Assembly: GCA_902583685.1 (NCBI GenBank)
Contig: CACHWO010000004.1
Coordinates: 1 to 38,685 of the forward strand
Direction: 5' to 3'
DNA from: an uncultured Pelagibacteraceae bacterium
GTDB taxonomy: Bacteria; Pseudomonadota; Alphaproteobacteria; Pelagibacterales; Pelagibacteraceae
Length of the DNA stretch: 38,685 nucleotides
Each line of letters opens with the position of its first letter. Within the stretch, counting starts at the first letter, position 1. This document shows, one piece after another, positions 9,595 through 18,169 of this stretch. Both the position numbers and the translations under genes were made by a program. Under the pieces are notes generated by a model that worked only from the letters and a program-made list of their open reading frames with translations, was not told the origin of the DNA and ran no database searches.

Positions 9595-10626
9595 ATGGCA
9601 AAAATAATTATTATAGGTGCAGGATCTATGGGTACAGCTTTCGCTTATCCATGTGTTGATAATAAACACGACGTAAATATAATTGGTACGCACCTAGAAA
9701 ATAAAGCCATAGATGAAATTAATAAAACAAGTTTTCATCCCGGTCTAAATTTAAATATAATTAATTCAATTAAATTTTATAAATATGAAGATTTAGAAAA
9801 AGTTTTTAAAATTAAACCAGACTTAGTTGTAATTGGTGTAAGTTCAAAAGGTGTTGAATGGGTTGCTAATGAGCTTAAAAAAATCTCTGTTAATGGTAAA
9901 TTGCCCTACCTACTTATGCTTACAAAAGGTTTAAGTATTAATAAACAAAAATATGAATTATTGGTTGATAAGTTAGAACGTTTTTTAAAAACAAAAGGAA
10001 TTAAAAATATAAACATCTCAGCTGTCGGAGGTCCTTGTTTAGCAACAGGTTTGGCCAATAGAGTTCATAGTGGAGTTGTAATCGCGAACAAAAAATTAAA
10101 AACAGCAGAATATTTAAGTAAGTTACTTTCGACTGATTATTATCATATTTCAAAATCTTCGGATATAAATGGTGTTGAAGTTTGTGCTGCAATTAAAAAT
10201 ATATTCTCTATGATAATAGGGGCTGCTCCTGGAATTAATTCATCAGAATTAAACGGTAATCTATATTTAAATACATCTGCAGCCTTAGTAAAACAGTCAA
10301 TTTATGAAATGGAGGTCTTCGTAAAATATTTAAAAGGAAAAAAAGAGACAGTAAAAGGTTTAGCTGGACTTGGTGATTTATATGTTAGCGCAGCCGGCGG
10401 AAGAAATAGTAAAATGGGGGAACTAATTGGTAGTGGTATTAATTATTCAGAAGCAAAAAGAACAAAAATGTCCAAGACAACTGTTGAAGGTGCTGAATTA
10501 ATTTTTGAAATTGGTAATAAAGTAAAAAAAGATTTTGATGAAAAAAAACTTCCTTTAATGATAGCTATGATTAATGCTATTTTATATAACAAAAAACTAA
10601 TTATTAAATGGGAACACTTTAATTAA
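9595..10626 (+). CDS. gpsA: NAD(P)-dependent glycerol-3-phosphate dehydrogenase, divergent GpsA
   Basis: A soluble dehydrogenase interconverting glycerol-3-phosphate and DHAP. The N-terminal Rossmann motif is IIGAGSMGTAFAYPC (about residues 5-19), followed by LMLTKGL near 105-111. The catalytic-domain pattern EVCAAIKNIFSMIIGA carries the conserved Lys-Asn, and GLAGLGDLYVSAAGGRNSKMG matches the family's late signature. It is divergent: the usual SGPSFA-like segment reads GGPCLATGLANRVHSGV. Length (343) is normal. It shares one base with glpK (TAATG) and heads a complete glycerol uptake cluster. No flavin-type GlpD is present here, so I infer the oxidative direction (G3P to DHAP) rather than phospholipid synthesis. 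Direction cannot be read from sequence alone. Confidence 0.88.
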   Translation: MAKIIIIGAGSMGTAFAYPCVDNKHDVNIIGTHLENKAIDEINKTSFHPGLNLNIINSIKFYKYEDLEKVFKIKPDLVVIGVSSKGVEWVANELKKISVNGKLPYLLMLTKGLSINKQKYELLVDKLERFLKTKGIKNINISAVGGPCLATGLANRVHSGVVIANKKLKTAEYLSKLLSTDYYHISKSSDINGVEVCAAIKNIFSMIIGAAPGINSSELNGNLYLNTSAALVKQSIYEMEVFVKYLKGKKETVKGLAGLGDLYVSAAGGRNSKMGELIGSGINYSEAKRTKMSKTTVEGAELIFEIGNKVKKDFDEKKLPLMIAMINAILYNKKLIIKWEHFN

Positions 10627-12107
10627 TGCCAAAATTCATTGTATCAATCGATCAGGGGACAACGTCAAGCCGTTCTATACTTTTTAATCTAAAGGGTAAA
10701 CCAATCTACTCTTCACAAAAAGAATTTAAACAATATTTCCCTAAAAGTGGTTGGGTTGAACATGACCCAGAAGAAATCTGGTCAACAACAAAAAAAACTC
10801 TAAAAGATGTAATTAATAAATCGAAAAAAATTAAAGGTAATATTTTAGCAATAGGAATAACAAACCAAAGGGAGACCACAGTCCTATGGAACAGAAAAAC
10901 TGGCAAAGCAATTTACAAAGCTATTGTTTGGCAAGATAGAAGACAAGAAGAGTTTTGTAAAAAATTAAGAAAACAAAATAAGGAAACTCTCATTTTTAAT
11001 AGAACAGGATTATTAATAGACTCTTATTTCTCAGGGACAAAGATCAAATGGATACTAGACAACGTACCTTTGGCTAGAAAATTAATGTCTAAAAAGCAGC
11101 TTCTTTTTGGGACTATAGATAGCTTTCTAATTTGGAGACTTACTAAAGGAAAAGTTCATGCAACAGATGCTACTAATGCAAGTAGGACAATGATTTATAA
11201 TATTTCTTCAAACAAATGGGACGATACCATATTAAAAATTTTGAAGATAAAAAAACATATTTTACCGGAGGTAAAAGATTGTGCAGATAATTATGGCGAG
11301 ACAGATCCATCTATAACTGGAAAATCAATACCAATACGAGGTGTGGTTGGTGATCAACAATCTGCAACAATAGGCCAATGTTGTTTCGAACCAGGATCTT
11401 TAAAAAGTACCTATGGTACAGGCGCATTTATATTATTAAACACTGGAACAAGAAAAATTTATTCAAAAAACAGATTATTAACCACAATTGGTTATAGAAT
11501 AAACGGAAAAACAACGTATGCTCTTGAGGGATCAATTTTTATTGCCGGTGCCGGAGTTCAGTGGATTAGAGACAGAATGAAATTTGTAAAAAAAGCTTCA
11601 GATACGGAAAAAATAGTCAAATCTTTAAAAAATAATGCTGGTATATACTTGGTCCCAGCGTTTACTGGAATTGGAGCGCCATATTGGAACGCAAATGCTA
11701 GAGGAGTATTAAGTGGCATTACAAGAGATACAGGACCTAAAGAAATTGTAAGAGCAATTATTGAGTCAGTAGCTTATCAAACTTATGATTTATTTGAAGC
11801 AATGAGGCATGACGGTTTAAGACCAAAACTCGTTAAAGTTGATGGTGGAATGGTGATGAATAATTGGTTTTCACAATACCTATCTGATATAATTGACGTA
11901 AAGGTTTTAAGACCAAAAGTTCATGAAACTACTGCCTTAGGTGCAGCTTTTATGGCTGGACTAAAAATTGGTGTCTATAAATCTACCAAGGAAATTTCAA
12001 AACAATGGAGATTAGATAAAAAATTTACTCCAAAAGTCAATATCAAGTTTCGAAAAAAGGTTATAAAAGGCTGGAATACTGCAATTAAAAGAACTTTAAT
12101 AACATAA
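10626..12107 (+). CDS. glpK: Glycerol kinase
   Basis: FGGY-family kinase converting glycerol and ATP to glycerol-3-phosphate, trapping imported glycerol in the cytoplasm. The 493-residue length is standard. Visible motifs: the N-terminal phosphate loop SIDQGTTSSRSILF, ITNQRETT and VWQDRR near residues 76-103, HATDATNASRTMIYN near 179-193, GVVGDQQSATIGQ near 239-251, STYGTGAFIL near 262-271 and DGGMVMNNWFSQY near 404-416. All fit a functional enzyme. It starts on the gpsA stop and lies 104 bases upstream of the binding-protein gene glpV, which has its own promoter. Confidence 0.97.
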   Translation: MPKFIVSIDQGTTSSRSILFNLKGKPIYSSQKEFKQYFPKSGWVEHDPEEIWSTTKKTLKDVINKSKKIKGNILAIGITNQRETTVLWNRKTGKAIYKAIVWQDRRQEEFCKKLRKQNKETLIFNRTGLLIDSYFSGTKIKWILDNVPLARKLMSKKQLLFGTIDSFLIWRLTKGKVHATDATNASRTMIYNISSNKWDDTILKILKIKKHILPEVKDCADNYGETDPSITGKSIPIRGVVGDQQSATIGQCCFEPGSLKSTYGTGAFILLNTGTRKIYSKNRLLTTIGYRINGKTTYALEGSIFIAGAGVQWIRDRMKFVKKASDTEKIVKSLKNNAGIYLVPAFTGIGAPYWNANARGVLSGITRDTGPKEIVRAIIESVAYQTYDLFEAMRHDGLRPKLVKVDGGMVMNNWFSQYLSDIIDVKVLRPKVHETTALGAAFMAGLKIGVYKSTKEISKQWRLDKKFTPKVNIKFRKKVIKGWNTAIKRTLIT

Positions 12108-12145
12108 TTCAATTATTGATTGAAAAAAATTTTATAAATTAGTTT

Positions 12146-12174
12146 TTGACAGAAAAGCTGCAATTCGATTTAAT
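12146..12174 (+). promoter_or_regulatory. Sigma70-type promoter of glpV
   Basis: A consensus -35 TTGACA (12146-12151) is followed after 17 bases by TTTAAT (12169-12174). A transcript would begin near 12180 and carry a short leader with a CAA-repeat (12189-12201) before the strong ribosome site GGGGGA at 12202-12207, 4 bases from ATG 12212. This is the best-formed promoter I found in the window, and it fits high, separate expression of the binding protein. Confidence 0.7.
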
Positions 12175-12211
12175 CTATAACGTTTAAACAACAACAACAA
12201 CGGGGGAATAA

Positions 12212-13930
12212 ATGTTAAAAACATTAAGATCGATCTTAACTGTTGCTGTTACTTTCTCTTTACTCTTTTCGTCAGCTTTTGCCGATGCAATTAGTAAGTA
12301 CGCGAAAGGTGAGTTTAGTCTTTCAACACTTTCTGAAAAAGAAAGAGTTAAAGAACTACAATGGTTTCAAAAGGCTGCAGCGCCTTTTAAAGGAATGGAA
12401 ATAAATGTTCTATCTGAAACTATTCCAACTCATACTTACGAGTCAAAAACTCTTACAAAAGCATTTGAGGAAATTACTGGTATTAAAGTAAATCACCAAT
12501 TGCTTGGAGAAGGAGAGGTAGTACAGGCAGTTCAAACACAAATGCAAACTGGAAGAAACTTGTATGATGCTTACATCAACGATTCTGATTTGATTGGAAC
12601 ACATTCAAGACTTCAGCTTGCGGTTAATTTAACAGACTGGATGGCTGGAGAAGGTAAGGATGTTACTTTACCAACTCTCGATATAAATGATTTTATTGGT
12701 AAATCATTTACAACAGGTCCGGATGGTAAATTGTATCAGCTACCAGACCAACAATTCGCAAATCTTTATTGGTTTAGAAAAGATTGGTTTGATAGACCTG
12801 ATTTAAAGAAAAAGTTTAAAGCTAAATATGGTTATAACTTAGGTGTGCCAGTTAACTGGTCTGCTTATGAAGATATTGCCAATTTCTTTACAAATGATGT
12901 TAAAAATATCGACGGTGTGAGAGTATATGGTCACATGGACTACGGCAAAAGAGCTCCAGACTTAGGTTGGAGAATGACTGATGCGTGGTTATCAATGGCT
13001 GGAGCAGGTTCAGTTGGTAAACCAAATGGTGTACCAGTTGACGAATGGGGAATAAGAATGGAAAAAGGTTCTTGTAACCCAGTAGGTGCATCAGTTAAAA
13101 GAGGTGGTGCAGCTAACGGTCCAGCTGCAGTTTACGCTATTAGAAAATGGGATGAGTGGTTAAGACAATATGCTCCTCCAGGCGCAGCTGCCATGGACTT
13201 TTACCAGTCATTACCAGCGCTATCATCAGGAAACGTTGCACAGCAAATTTTCTGGTATACAGCATTTACAGCATCAATGGTTGCACCAAAAAGTGCAGGT
13301 AACAAAACTGTTGATGATAACGGTACTCCATTATGGAGAATGGGTCCTTCACCAAAAGGTCCTTACTGGGATGAAGGTATGAAGCTTGGATATCAAGATG
13401 CTGGATCATGGACTTTATTTAAGTCTACACCAGTTGACAGAAGAAAAGCAGCATGGTTATACGCTCAGTTTACAGTGTCAAAAACTGTATCTCTTAAAAA
13501 AAGTCACGTTGGTTTAACTATCATTAGAGATAGTGATATCAACCATAAATCTTTTACAGAGAGAGCTCCAAAACTTGGTGGACTTGTAGAATTCTACAGA
13601 TCAAAAAACCGAGTATTATGGTCACCAACTGGAATCAATGTTCCAGATTATCCAAAACTTGCACAAATATGGTGGCAACAAATTGGAGATGTAAACTCTG
13701 GTGCGTTCTCGCCTCAACAAGCTATGGATAGACTTGCAGAAGAAATGGATCTTGTAATGTCACGTATGGAAGCAGCTGATAAAGCTAATAATACATATGG
13801 TGGATGTGGTCCAAGATTAAACAAATTGTCTGACGCAAGTAAGTGGTTAAACAAAAAAGGATCGCCGAAAGCGAAACGTGATGAAAAACCACAAGGTAAG
13901 ACTGTTGCATACAAAGATGCGTGGAAGTAA
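12212..13930 (+). CDS. glpV: Glycerol ABC transporter substrate-binding protein GlpV-like
   Basis: A 572-residue periplasmic binding protein with a Sec signal peptide (MLKTLRSILTVAVTFSLLFSSAFA, probable cut after residue 24). It is larger than typical sugar-binding proteins (about 400), as expected for the GlpV type. Tryptophan- and tyrosine-rich segments such as YWFRKDWFDRPDL (about 190-202) and WRMTDAWLSMAGAG resemble this family. The neighbours identify the substrate: glpK and gpsA upstream, then two ATPases, two permeases and a GlpU-type small protein downstream, the gene set known for rhizobial glycerol uptake. It has its own promoter and is followed by a strong hairpin terminator. Codon usage is less A/T-extreme than in the neighbours, as expected for a highly expressed gene. 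Confidence 0.9.
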   Translation: MLKTLRSILTVAVTFSLLFSSAFADAISKYAKGEFSLSTLSEKERVKELQWFQKAAAPFKGMEINVLSETIPTHTYESKTLTKAFEEITGIKVNHQLLGEGEVVQAVQTQMQTGRNLYDAYINDSDLIGTHSRLQLAVNLTDWMAGEGKDVTLPTLDINDFIGKSFTTGPDGKLYQLPDQQFANLYWFRKDWFDRPDLKKKFKAKYGYNLGVPVNWSAYEDIANFFTNDVKNIDGVRVYGHMDYGKRAPDLGWRMTDAWLSMAGAGSVGKPNGVPVDEWGIRMEKGSCNPVGASVKRGGAANGPAAVYAIRKWDEWLRQYAPPGAAAMDFYQSLPALSSGNVAQQIFWYTAFTASMVAPKSAGNKTVDDNGTPLWRMGPSPKGPYWDEGMKLGYQDAGSWTLFKSTPVDRRKAAWLYAQFTVSKTVSLKKSHVGLTIIRDSDINHKSFTERAPKLGGLVEFYRSKNRVLWSPTGINVPDYPKLAQIWWQQIGDVNSGAFSPQQAMDRLAEEMDLVMSRMEAADKANNTYGGCGPRLNKLSDASKWLNKKGSPKAKRDEKPQGKTVAYKDAWK

Positions 13931-13953
13931 AGAACCATTAATCTAAATTATTT

Positions 13954-13979
13954 AAGGGGGCGTTTATCGCCCCCTTTTT
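13954..13979 (+). terminator. Intrinsic terminator/attenuator between glpV and glpS
   Basis: A perfect 9-base-pair stem (AAGGGGGCG at 13954-13962 with CGCCCCCTT at 13968-13976, loop TTTAT) is followed by T residues. It is the most GC-rich element of its size in the window. Since glpS follows in the same orientation after 37 bases, it probably acts as a partial terminator or 3' stabiliser. Confidence 0.9.
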
Positions 13980-14016
13980 AAATAAGTTAAATTTTTTAAA
14001 TTAAGATAAATTTTTT

Positions 14017-15084
14017 ATGAGTTTAGAACTTAAAAGAGTTGAAAAAAAAATTGGACAAGACACTCATATTTATAGGACAGATTTAGTTTTTAAAAAAAAT
14101 ACAATTAATATTTTACTAGGATCCACATTAGCTGGAAAAACTACTTTAATGCAAATAATGGCTGGATTAGACAAACCAACTAGTGGAGAAATATGGTTCA
14201 ATGGTAAAGATGTTACTGGTCAGGCGGTTCAAAAAAGAAACGTTTCTATGGTATATCAACAATTCATTAATTATCCAAACTTTACGGTATTTGAGAACAT
14301 AGCTTCACCTCTAAAAATCACAGGTATTAATAATAAAGAGATTACAAAAAGAGTTGGGGAAATAGCAGAACTCTTAAAGTTATCAGGAATGCTTGATAAA
14401 AAACCCAACGAATTATCAGGCGGTCAACAACAAAGAACAGCTTTGGCAAGAGCTCTGGTTAAAGACTCAGGTTTAATACTATTGGATGAACCTCTCGCAA
14501 ATCTAGATTTCAAATTAAGAGAAGAACTCAGAGAAGAATTACCCAAACTTTTTGAAAATAGGGACTGTATTGTTGTTTATGCTACAACAGAACCATCGGA
14601 TGCGCTGCTAATAGGGGGAAATACAGCGACACTTATGGAAGGCAAAGTTATACAGTATGGGAAAACCATTGAAGTTTATAATAAGCCAAAAAATTTAATC
14701 TCAGCAAAGGTTTTTAGTGACCCTCCAATAAATATTTCCGAAGTTAATAAAGTTGGAGATAGTTTTACGCTATTAAAAGATTCAGTGAGATGGAATGCAA
14801 AAAACATAAACTTAAAAGATGGCAAATATAAAGTTGGTATAAGACCACACAACATCACAACTTATAAAGAGGGAAATAACTCAGTAGAAATTAAAGGTAA
14901 AATTTTAATATCAGAACTTAGCGGTTCAGAGAGTTTAATTCATTTTAGAAATGCAAATTTAGATTGGGTTTCCTTATCAAATGGGACTCATCAAATGAAT
15001 GTGGGACAGGATGCAAAATTATATATGAATATAGACGAATTTTTATATTTTGATGAAAGTAATAATTTGGTGAAACATGTCTAA
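14017..15084 (+). CDS. glpS: Glycerol ABC transporter ATPase GlpS-like (switch His replaced)
   Basis: A 355-residue ATPase of the sugar/MalK type with a C-terminal regulatory (TOBE-like) domain after about residue 235. Walker A is GSTLAGKTT (35-43), the Q loop is VYQQF (about 79-83), the signature is a perfect LSGGQ (133-137) and Walker B is LILLDE (153-158). The H-switch, normally Y-V-T-H-D-Q, reads YATTEP, so the histidine is Thr191. In a heterodimer with GlpT this protein supplies the good LSGGQ but a compromised nucleotide site. It overlaps glpT by 8 bases. The gene symbol follows the rhizobial glp cluster by gene order and family. Which of the two ATPases corresponds to GlpS is less certain than the transporter assignment. 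Confidence 0.88.
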   Translation: MSLELKRVEKKIGQDTHIYRTDLVFKKNTINILLGSTLAGKTTLMQIMAGLDKPTSGEIWFNGKDVTGQAVQKRNVSMVYQQFINYPNFTVFENIASPLKITGINNKEITKRVGEIAELLKLSGMLDKKPNELSGGQQQRTALARALVKDSGLILLDEPLANLDFKLREELREELPKLFENRDCIVVYATTEPSDALLIGGNTATLMEGKVIQYGKTIEVYNKPKNLISAKVFSDPPINISEVNKVGDSFTLLKDSVRWNAKNINLKDGKYKVGIRPHNITTYKEGNNSVEIKGKILISELSGSESLIHFRNANLDWVSLSNGTHQMNVGQDAKLYMNIDEFLYFDESNNLVKHV

Positions 15085-16141
15085 AATAACTTTAGAAAAC
15101 CTAAGTCATAGTTACCTTAATAAACAAAATTCTGACTCGGACTGGGCCCTTAGAAATATAGATCTTGATTGGAAAGATGGCGGTGCTTACGCATTGCTCG
15201 GTCCATCAGGCTGTGGAAAGACTACATTATTAAATATAATTTCTGGTCTTCTAAACCCAACCAAAGGTAAAATTTTATTTGATGGTAAAGATATAACTTC
15301 TTTATCTCCTGTTGAAAGAAATATCGCACAAATATTTCAATTTCCAGTAATTTACGACACTATGACTGTTTATGACAACCTAGCTTTTCCATTAAAAAAT
15401 AGGGGAATGTCAGATGGAGAAATTGACTCAAGAGTAAAAGAAATAGCTGAAATGTTGGAGCTCACTAGCACTCTTAACAATAGAGCTTCAGGCTTAACCG
15501 CGGATGGAAAACAAAAAATTTCGTTAGGAAGAGGCTTAGTAAGAGCAAATGTACATGTAATTATGTTTGATGAACCGTTAACAGTTATTGATCCGCATTT
15601 AAAATGGATACTTCGTTCAAAACTCAAGGAACTTCATCAAAAAATTAATAGAACAATGATTTATGTAACTCACGATCAAACCGAAGCTCTTACGTTTGCT
15701 GATCAAGTTGTCGTAATGCACGAAGGTCAGATTGTTCAAACAGGAACTCCTGTCGAATTGTTTGAAAAGCCAAAGCATACTTTTGTTGGACATTTTATAG
15801 GTTCACCAGGCATGAATATTATTCCGTGTAAATTAAATAATGGTATCGCAGTAATTGATGGAATTAAAATTGAAACTGGATCGCTAATTAAAAAAAATGG
15901 TTTCACAAAAACAGAAATAGGTATTAGACCAGAATTTGTATCTTTTAGTAAAGACGGAATACCTGTAAAGATTTTAAAAGTAAATAATACTGGAAGACAT
16001 AAGATTATTGATACTGAATGTAAAAGTGGAAAAATCAAAGTTCTTACCCATTCATCACATGATATTCCAAGTGGAAGTGCCCACTTAACTTTTGATAAAA
16101 AATTTACTTATGCTTATGGAGATAGCTGGATAATAGAATGA
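15077..16141 (+). CDS. glpT: Glycerol ABC transporter ATPase GlpT-like (degenerate signature)
   Basis: A 354-residue second ATPase of the same transporter. Walker A is GPSGCGKTT (42-50), the Q loop is IFQFP (86-90), Walker B is VIMFDE (161-166) and the H-switch is intact (YVTHDQ, His199). The ABC signature is degenerate: where LSGGQQQR should be, it reads LTADGKQK (140-147). The defects of GlpS and GlpT are therefore complementary, and only one composite ATP site of the pair is consensus. The C-terminal TOBE-like region follows residue 240. It overlaps glpS by 8 bases and glpP by 4 (ATGA), pointing to a tightly coupled operon. The name should not be confused with the GlpT antiporter of E. coli. 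Confidence 0.9.
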   Translation: MSKITLENLSHSYLNKQNSDSDWALRNIDLDWKDGGAYALLGPSGCGKTTLLNIISGLLNPTKGKILFDGKDITSLSPVERNIAQIFQFPVIYDTMTVYDNLAFPLKNRGMSDGEIDSRVKEIAEMLELTSTLNNRASGLTADGKQKISLGRGLVRANVHVIMFDEPLTVIDPHLKWILRSKLKELHQKINRTMIYVTHDQTEALTFADQVVVMHEGQIVQTGTPVELFEKPKHTFVGHFIGSPGMNIIPCKLNNGIAVIDGIKIETGSLIKKNGFTKTEIGIRPEFVSFSKDGIPVKILKVNNTGRHKIIDTECKSGKIKVLTHSSHDIPSGSAHLTFDKKFTYAYGDSWIIE

Positions 16142-17004
16142 ACAAAACATTAAATCAAAAAGCCTGGTTGTTTGTAATACCAGTTTTTATACTGGTAGCT
16201 TTTAATGCTGTAGTCCCTCTAATGACAGTGGTTAATTATGCGTTTCAAGAAACTTTTGGTAACAATGTTTTTACTTGGGAAGGAACTAGATGGTTTAAAC
16301 AAATTCTTAGATCTGAAAGATTTCACGCAGCTCTGGGAAGACAATTTTTATTTACTGGCATTATACTTTTTATACAAATCCCTCTTGGTGTTGCTATTGC
16401 TCTTACGATGCCAAAAAAAGGTATTGGTGTATCAATCTGTTTAGTTTTAATGTCAATGCCTCTATTAATTCCATGGAACGTAGTCGGTGCAATGTGGAAT
16501 ATATTTGCTTTACCTCAAATTGGTTTTTTGGGTCATACATTAAATGCAATGGGATTTGATTATAATTTCACTCAACAAATAGGCGATGCGTGGTTCACAA
16601 CTGTTTTAATGGATGTCTGGCATTGGACTTCTTTGGTAGTTTTACTTTCATATGCAGGCTTAAGATCAATTCAACCACCATATTATCAAGCTGCTGAAAT
16701 AGATGGAGCTAGTAGATGGGCTGTCTTTAGACATATCGAGCTTCCAAAAATGAAAAAAGTTTTAACGATAGCAATCTTATTAAGATTTATGGACAGTTTT
16801 ATGATCTATACAGAGCCTTTTGTTTTAACAGGTGGCGGACCTGGGAATGCTACAGCATTTTTATCAATTGATTTAGTTAAGATGGCACTAGGTCAATTTG
16901 ATTTGGGCCCCGCAGCAGCTATGTCTTTAATCTATTTCTTCATAGTTCTTTTAGTATGTTGGGTTTTTTATAATTTAATGATGAGAAACGAGGGACAATC
17001 GTGA
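16138..17004 (+). CDS. glpP: Glycerol ABC transporter permease GlpP-like
   Basis: A 288-residue inner-membrane permease of the MalF/UgpA class, with about six hydrophobic helices starting at residues 10-32. The cytoplasmic EAA loop that docks to the ATPase reads AAEIDGASRWAVFRHIELP (about 182-200), close to the family consensus. Its start overlaps glpT by 4 bases and its end overlaps the GTG start of glpQ by 4 bases. With GlpQ it forms the heterodimeric channel. Substrate specificity for glycerol is inferred from the surrounding genes. Confidence 0.92.
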   Translation: MNKTLNQKAWLFVIPVFILVAFNAVVPLMTVVNYAFQETFGNNVFTWEGTRWFKQILRSERFHAALGRQFLFTGIILFIQIPLGVAIALTMPKKGIGVSICLVLMSMPLLIPWNVVGAMWNIFALPQIGFLGHTLNAMGFDYNFTQQIGDAWFTTVLMDVWHWTSLVVLLSYAGLRSIQPPYYQAAEIDGASRWAVFRHIELPKMKKVLTIAILLRFMDSFMIYTEPFVLTGGGPGNATAFLSIDLVKMALGQFDLGPAAAMSLIYFFIVLLVCWVFYNLMMRNEGQS

Positions 17005-17801
17005 AAAAATTTAAATGGTTAGTTCCTACAATCTATATTATTTTTTTAATGTTGCCTATTTATTGGTTGTTAAATATGTCATTTAAAACAACTACAGAAA
17101 TTATAAATACATATTCTTTATGGCCTCAAAAATTTACTTTTGAAAATTATATTACAATTTTCACTGATAAGACATGGTATACTGGTTATCTAAACTCAAT
17201 TTATTATGTTTTGATGAACACAGTTTTATCGGTAGCAGCTGCTTTACCAGCCGCATATGCTTTCTCAAGATATAAATTCTTAGGAGATAAGCATTTGTTT
17301 TTCTGGCTTTTAACTAACCGAATGGCACCACCAGCAGTTTTTGCCTTACCTTTCTTTCAATTTTATTCTTCAATAAATTTATTTGACACTCATATAGCTG
17401 TTGCCTTATCGCACTGTTTATTTAATATTCCTTTGGCTGTATGGATCTTAGAAGGGTTTATCTCCGCTGTTCCAAAAGAATTAGATGAGACAGCTTATGT
17501 TGATGGTTACTCTTTCTGGAGATTCTTCATTAAAATTTTCATTCCAACAATTGTTGCTGGTATTGGTATTACAATGTTCTTCTGCTTTATGTTTTCATGG
17601 GTTGAATTATTGTTAGCCAAGACTTTAACAGCAGTTGCAGCAAAACCTATTGCAGCTACAATGACAAGAACAGTAAGTACATCGGGATATGAATTAGGTT
17701 TATTGGCTGCAGCAGGTAGTCTAACTATTATACCTGGTGCGATTGTGATATATTTTGTTAGAAACTATATAGCGAAAGGATTTGCTTTAGGTAGAGTATG
17801 A
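17001..17801 (+). CDS. glpQ: Glycerol ABC transporter permease GlpQ-like
   Basis: A 266-residue permease of the MalG/UgpE class. The first helix is at about residues 5-25, and the EAA loop is ELDETAYVDGYSFWRFFIKIFIP near 160-182. The start is GTG at 17001, overlapping the glpP TGA (GTGA); no ATG alternative gives a full first helix. The end overlaps the next gene by 4 bases (ATGA). It partners GlpP in the membrane. The name follows the rhizobial glycerol cluster and does not mean the periplasmic phosphodiesterase GlpQ. Confidence 0.92.
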   Translation: MKKFKWLVPTIYIIFLMLPIYWLLNMSFKTTTEIINTYSLWPQKFTFENYITIFTDKTWYTGYLNSIYYVLMNTVLSVAAALPAAYAFSRYKFLGDKHLFFWLLTNRMAPPAVFALPFFQFYSSINLFDTHIAVALSHCLFNIPLAVWILEGFISAVPKELDETAYVDGYSFWRFFIKIFIPTIVAGIGITMFFCFMFSWVELLLAKTLTAVAAKPIAATMTRTVSTSGYELGLLAAAGSLTIIPGAIVIYFVRNYIAKGFALGRV

Positions 17802-18166
17802 TTATCACACCTTCAGATAAAGTTTTACTACTAGCAACTTGGGACTCCGTGTCAAAGTCTAGGGAAAAAGGTTTTCTTGATTTTGAATTTATTACATGGA
17901 TGGCTTGGACTTGGCAAACAGCAGCTTTTTTTCTTTTTATAGCCCTTTGTTTAACAGGTATGGTTATGTGGGAAAAAAGAGTTCCTGGGGGCAGTCCGAG
18001 AAGAGGTGCGTTAGGATTAGACACAACAAGAGGGGACAGGTTGTTTATATCTTTACTTAGCAGTGCATTTATTCACTTAGGCTGGCTAGGTTTGATCGGA
18101 CCTTATTTGTGGATAGCAACAATTATTTCTGTTGCTTTTGCCGTGGTAGTCTTTAGATATTTTTAA
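17798..18166 (+). CDS. glpU: GlpU-like small membrane protein (DUF2160 family)
   Basis: A 122-residue protein with two or three hydrophobic segments (about 34-58 and 83-120) separated by a basic loop (WEKRVPGGSPRRGALGLDTTRGDR). The pattern WMAWTWQTAAFF and the loop match the DUF2160 family, which sits with GlpPQ-type permeases. In the rhizobial glycerol cluster the equivalent is glpU, of unknown function. It overlaps glpQ by 4 bases and is 3 bases from gap. I infer an accessory subunit of the transporter complex; nothing catalytic is visible. Confidence 0.82.
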   Translation: MIITPSDKVLLLATWDSVSKSREKGFLDFEFITWMAWTWQTAAFFLFIALCLTGMVMWEKRVPGGSPRRGALGLDTTRGDRLFISLLSSAFIHLGWLGLIGPYLWIATIISVAFAVVVFRYF

Positions 18167-18169
18167 TTA

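Noticed and set aside
12105-12140. TTCAAT/ATTGAA stem after glpK as a terminator
   Set aside because: Only six A/T-rich base pairs and a poor T tract; not distinguishable from chance at this composition.
17758-18024. 88-codon - strand frame opposite glpU
   Set aside because: Antisense to the glpQ/glpU junction, where the + strand has a 4-base coupled overlap and a recognised family.
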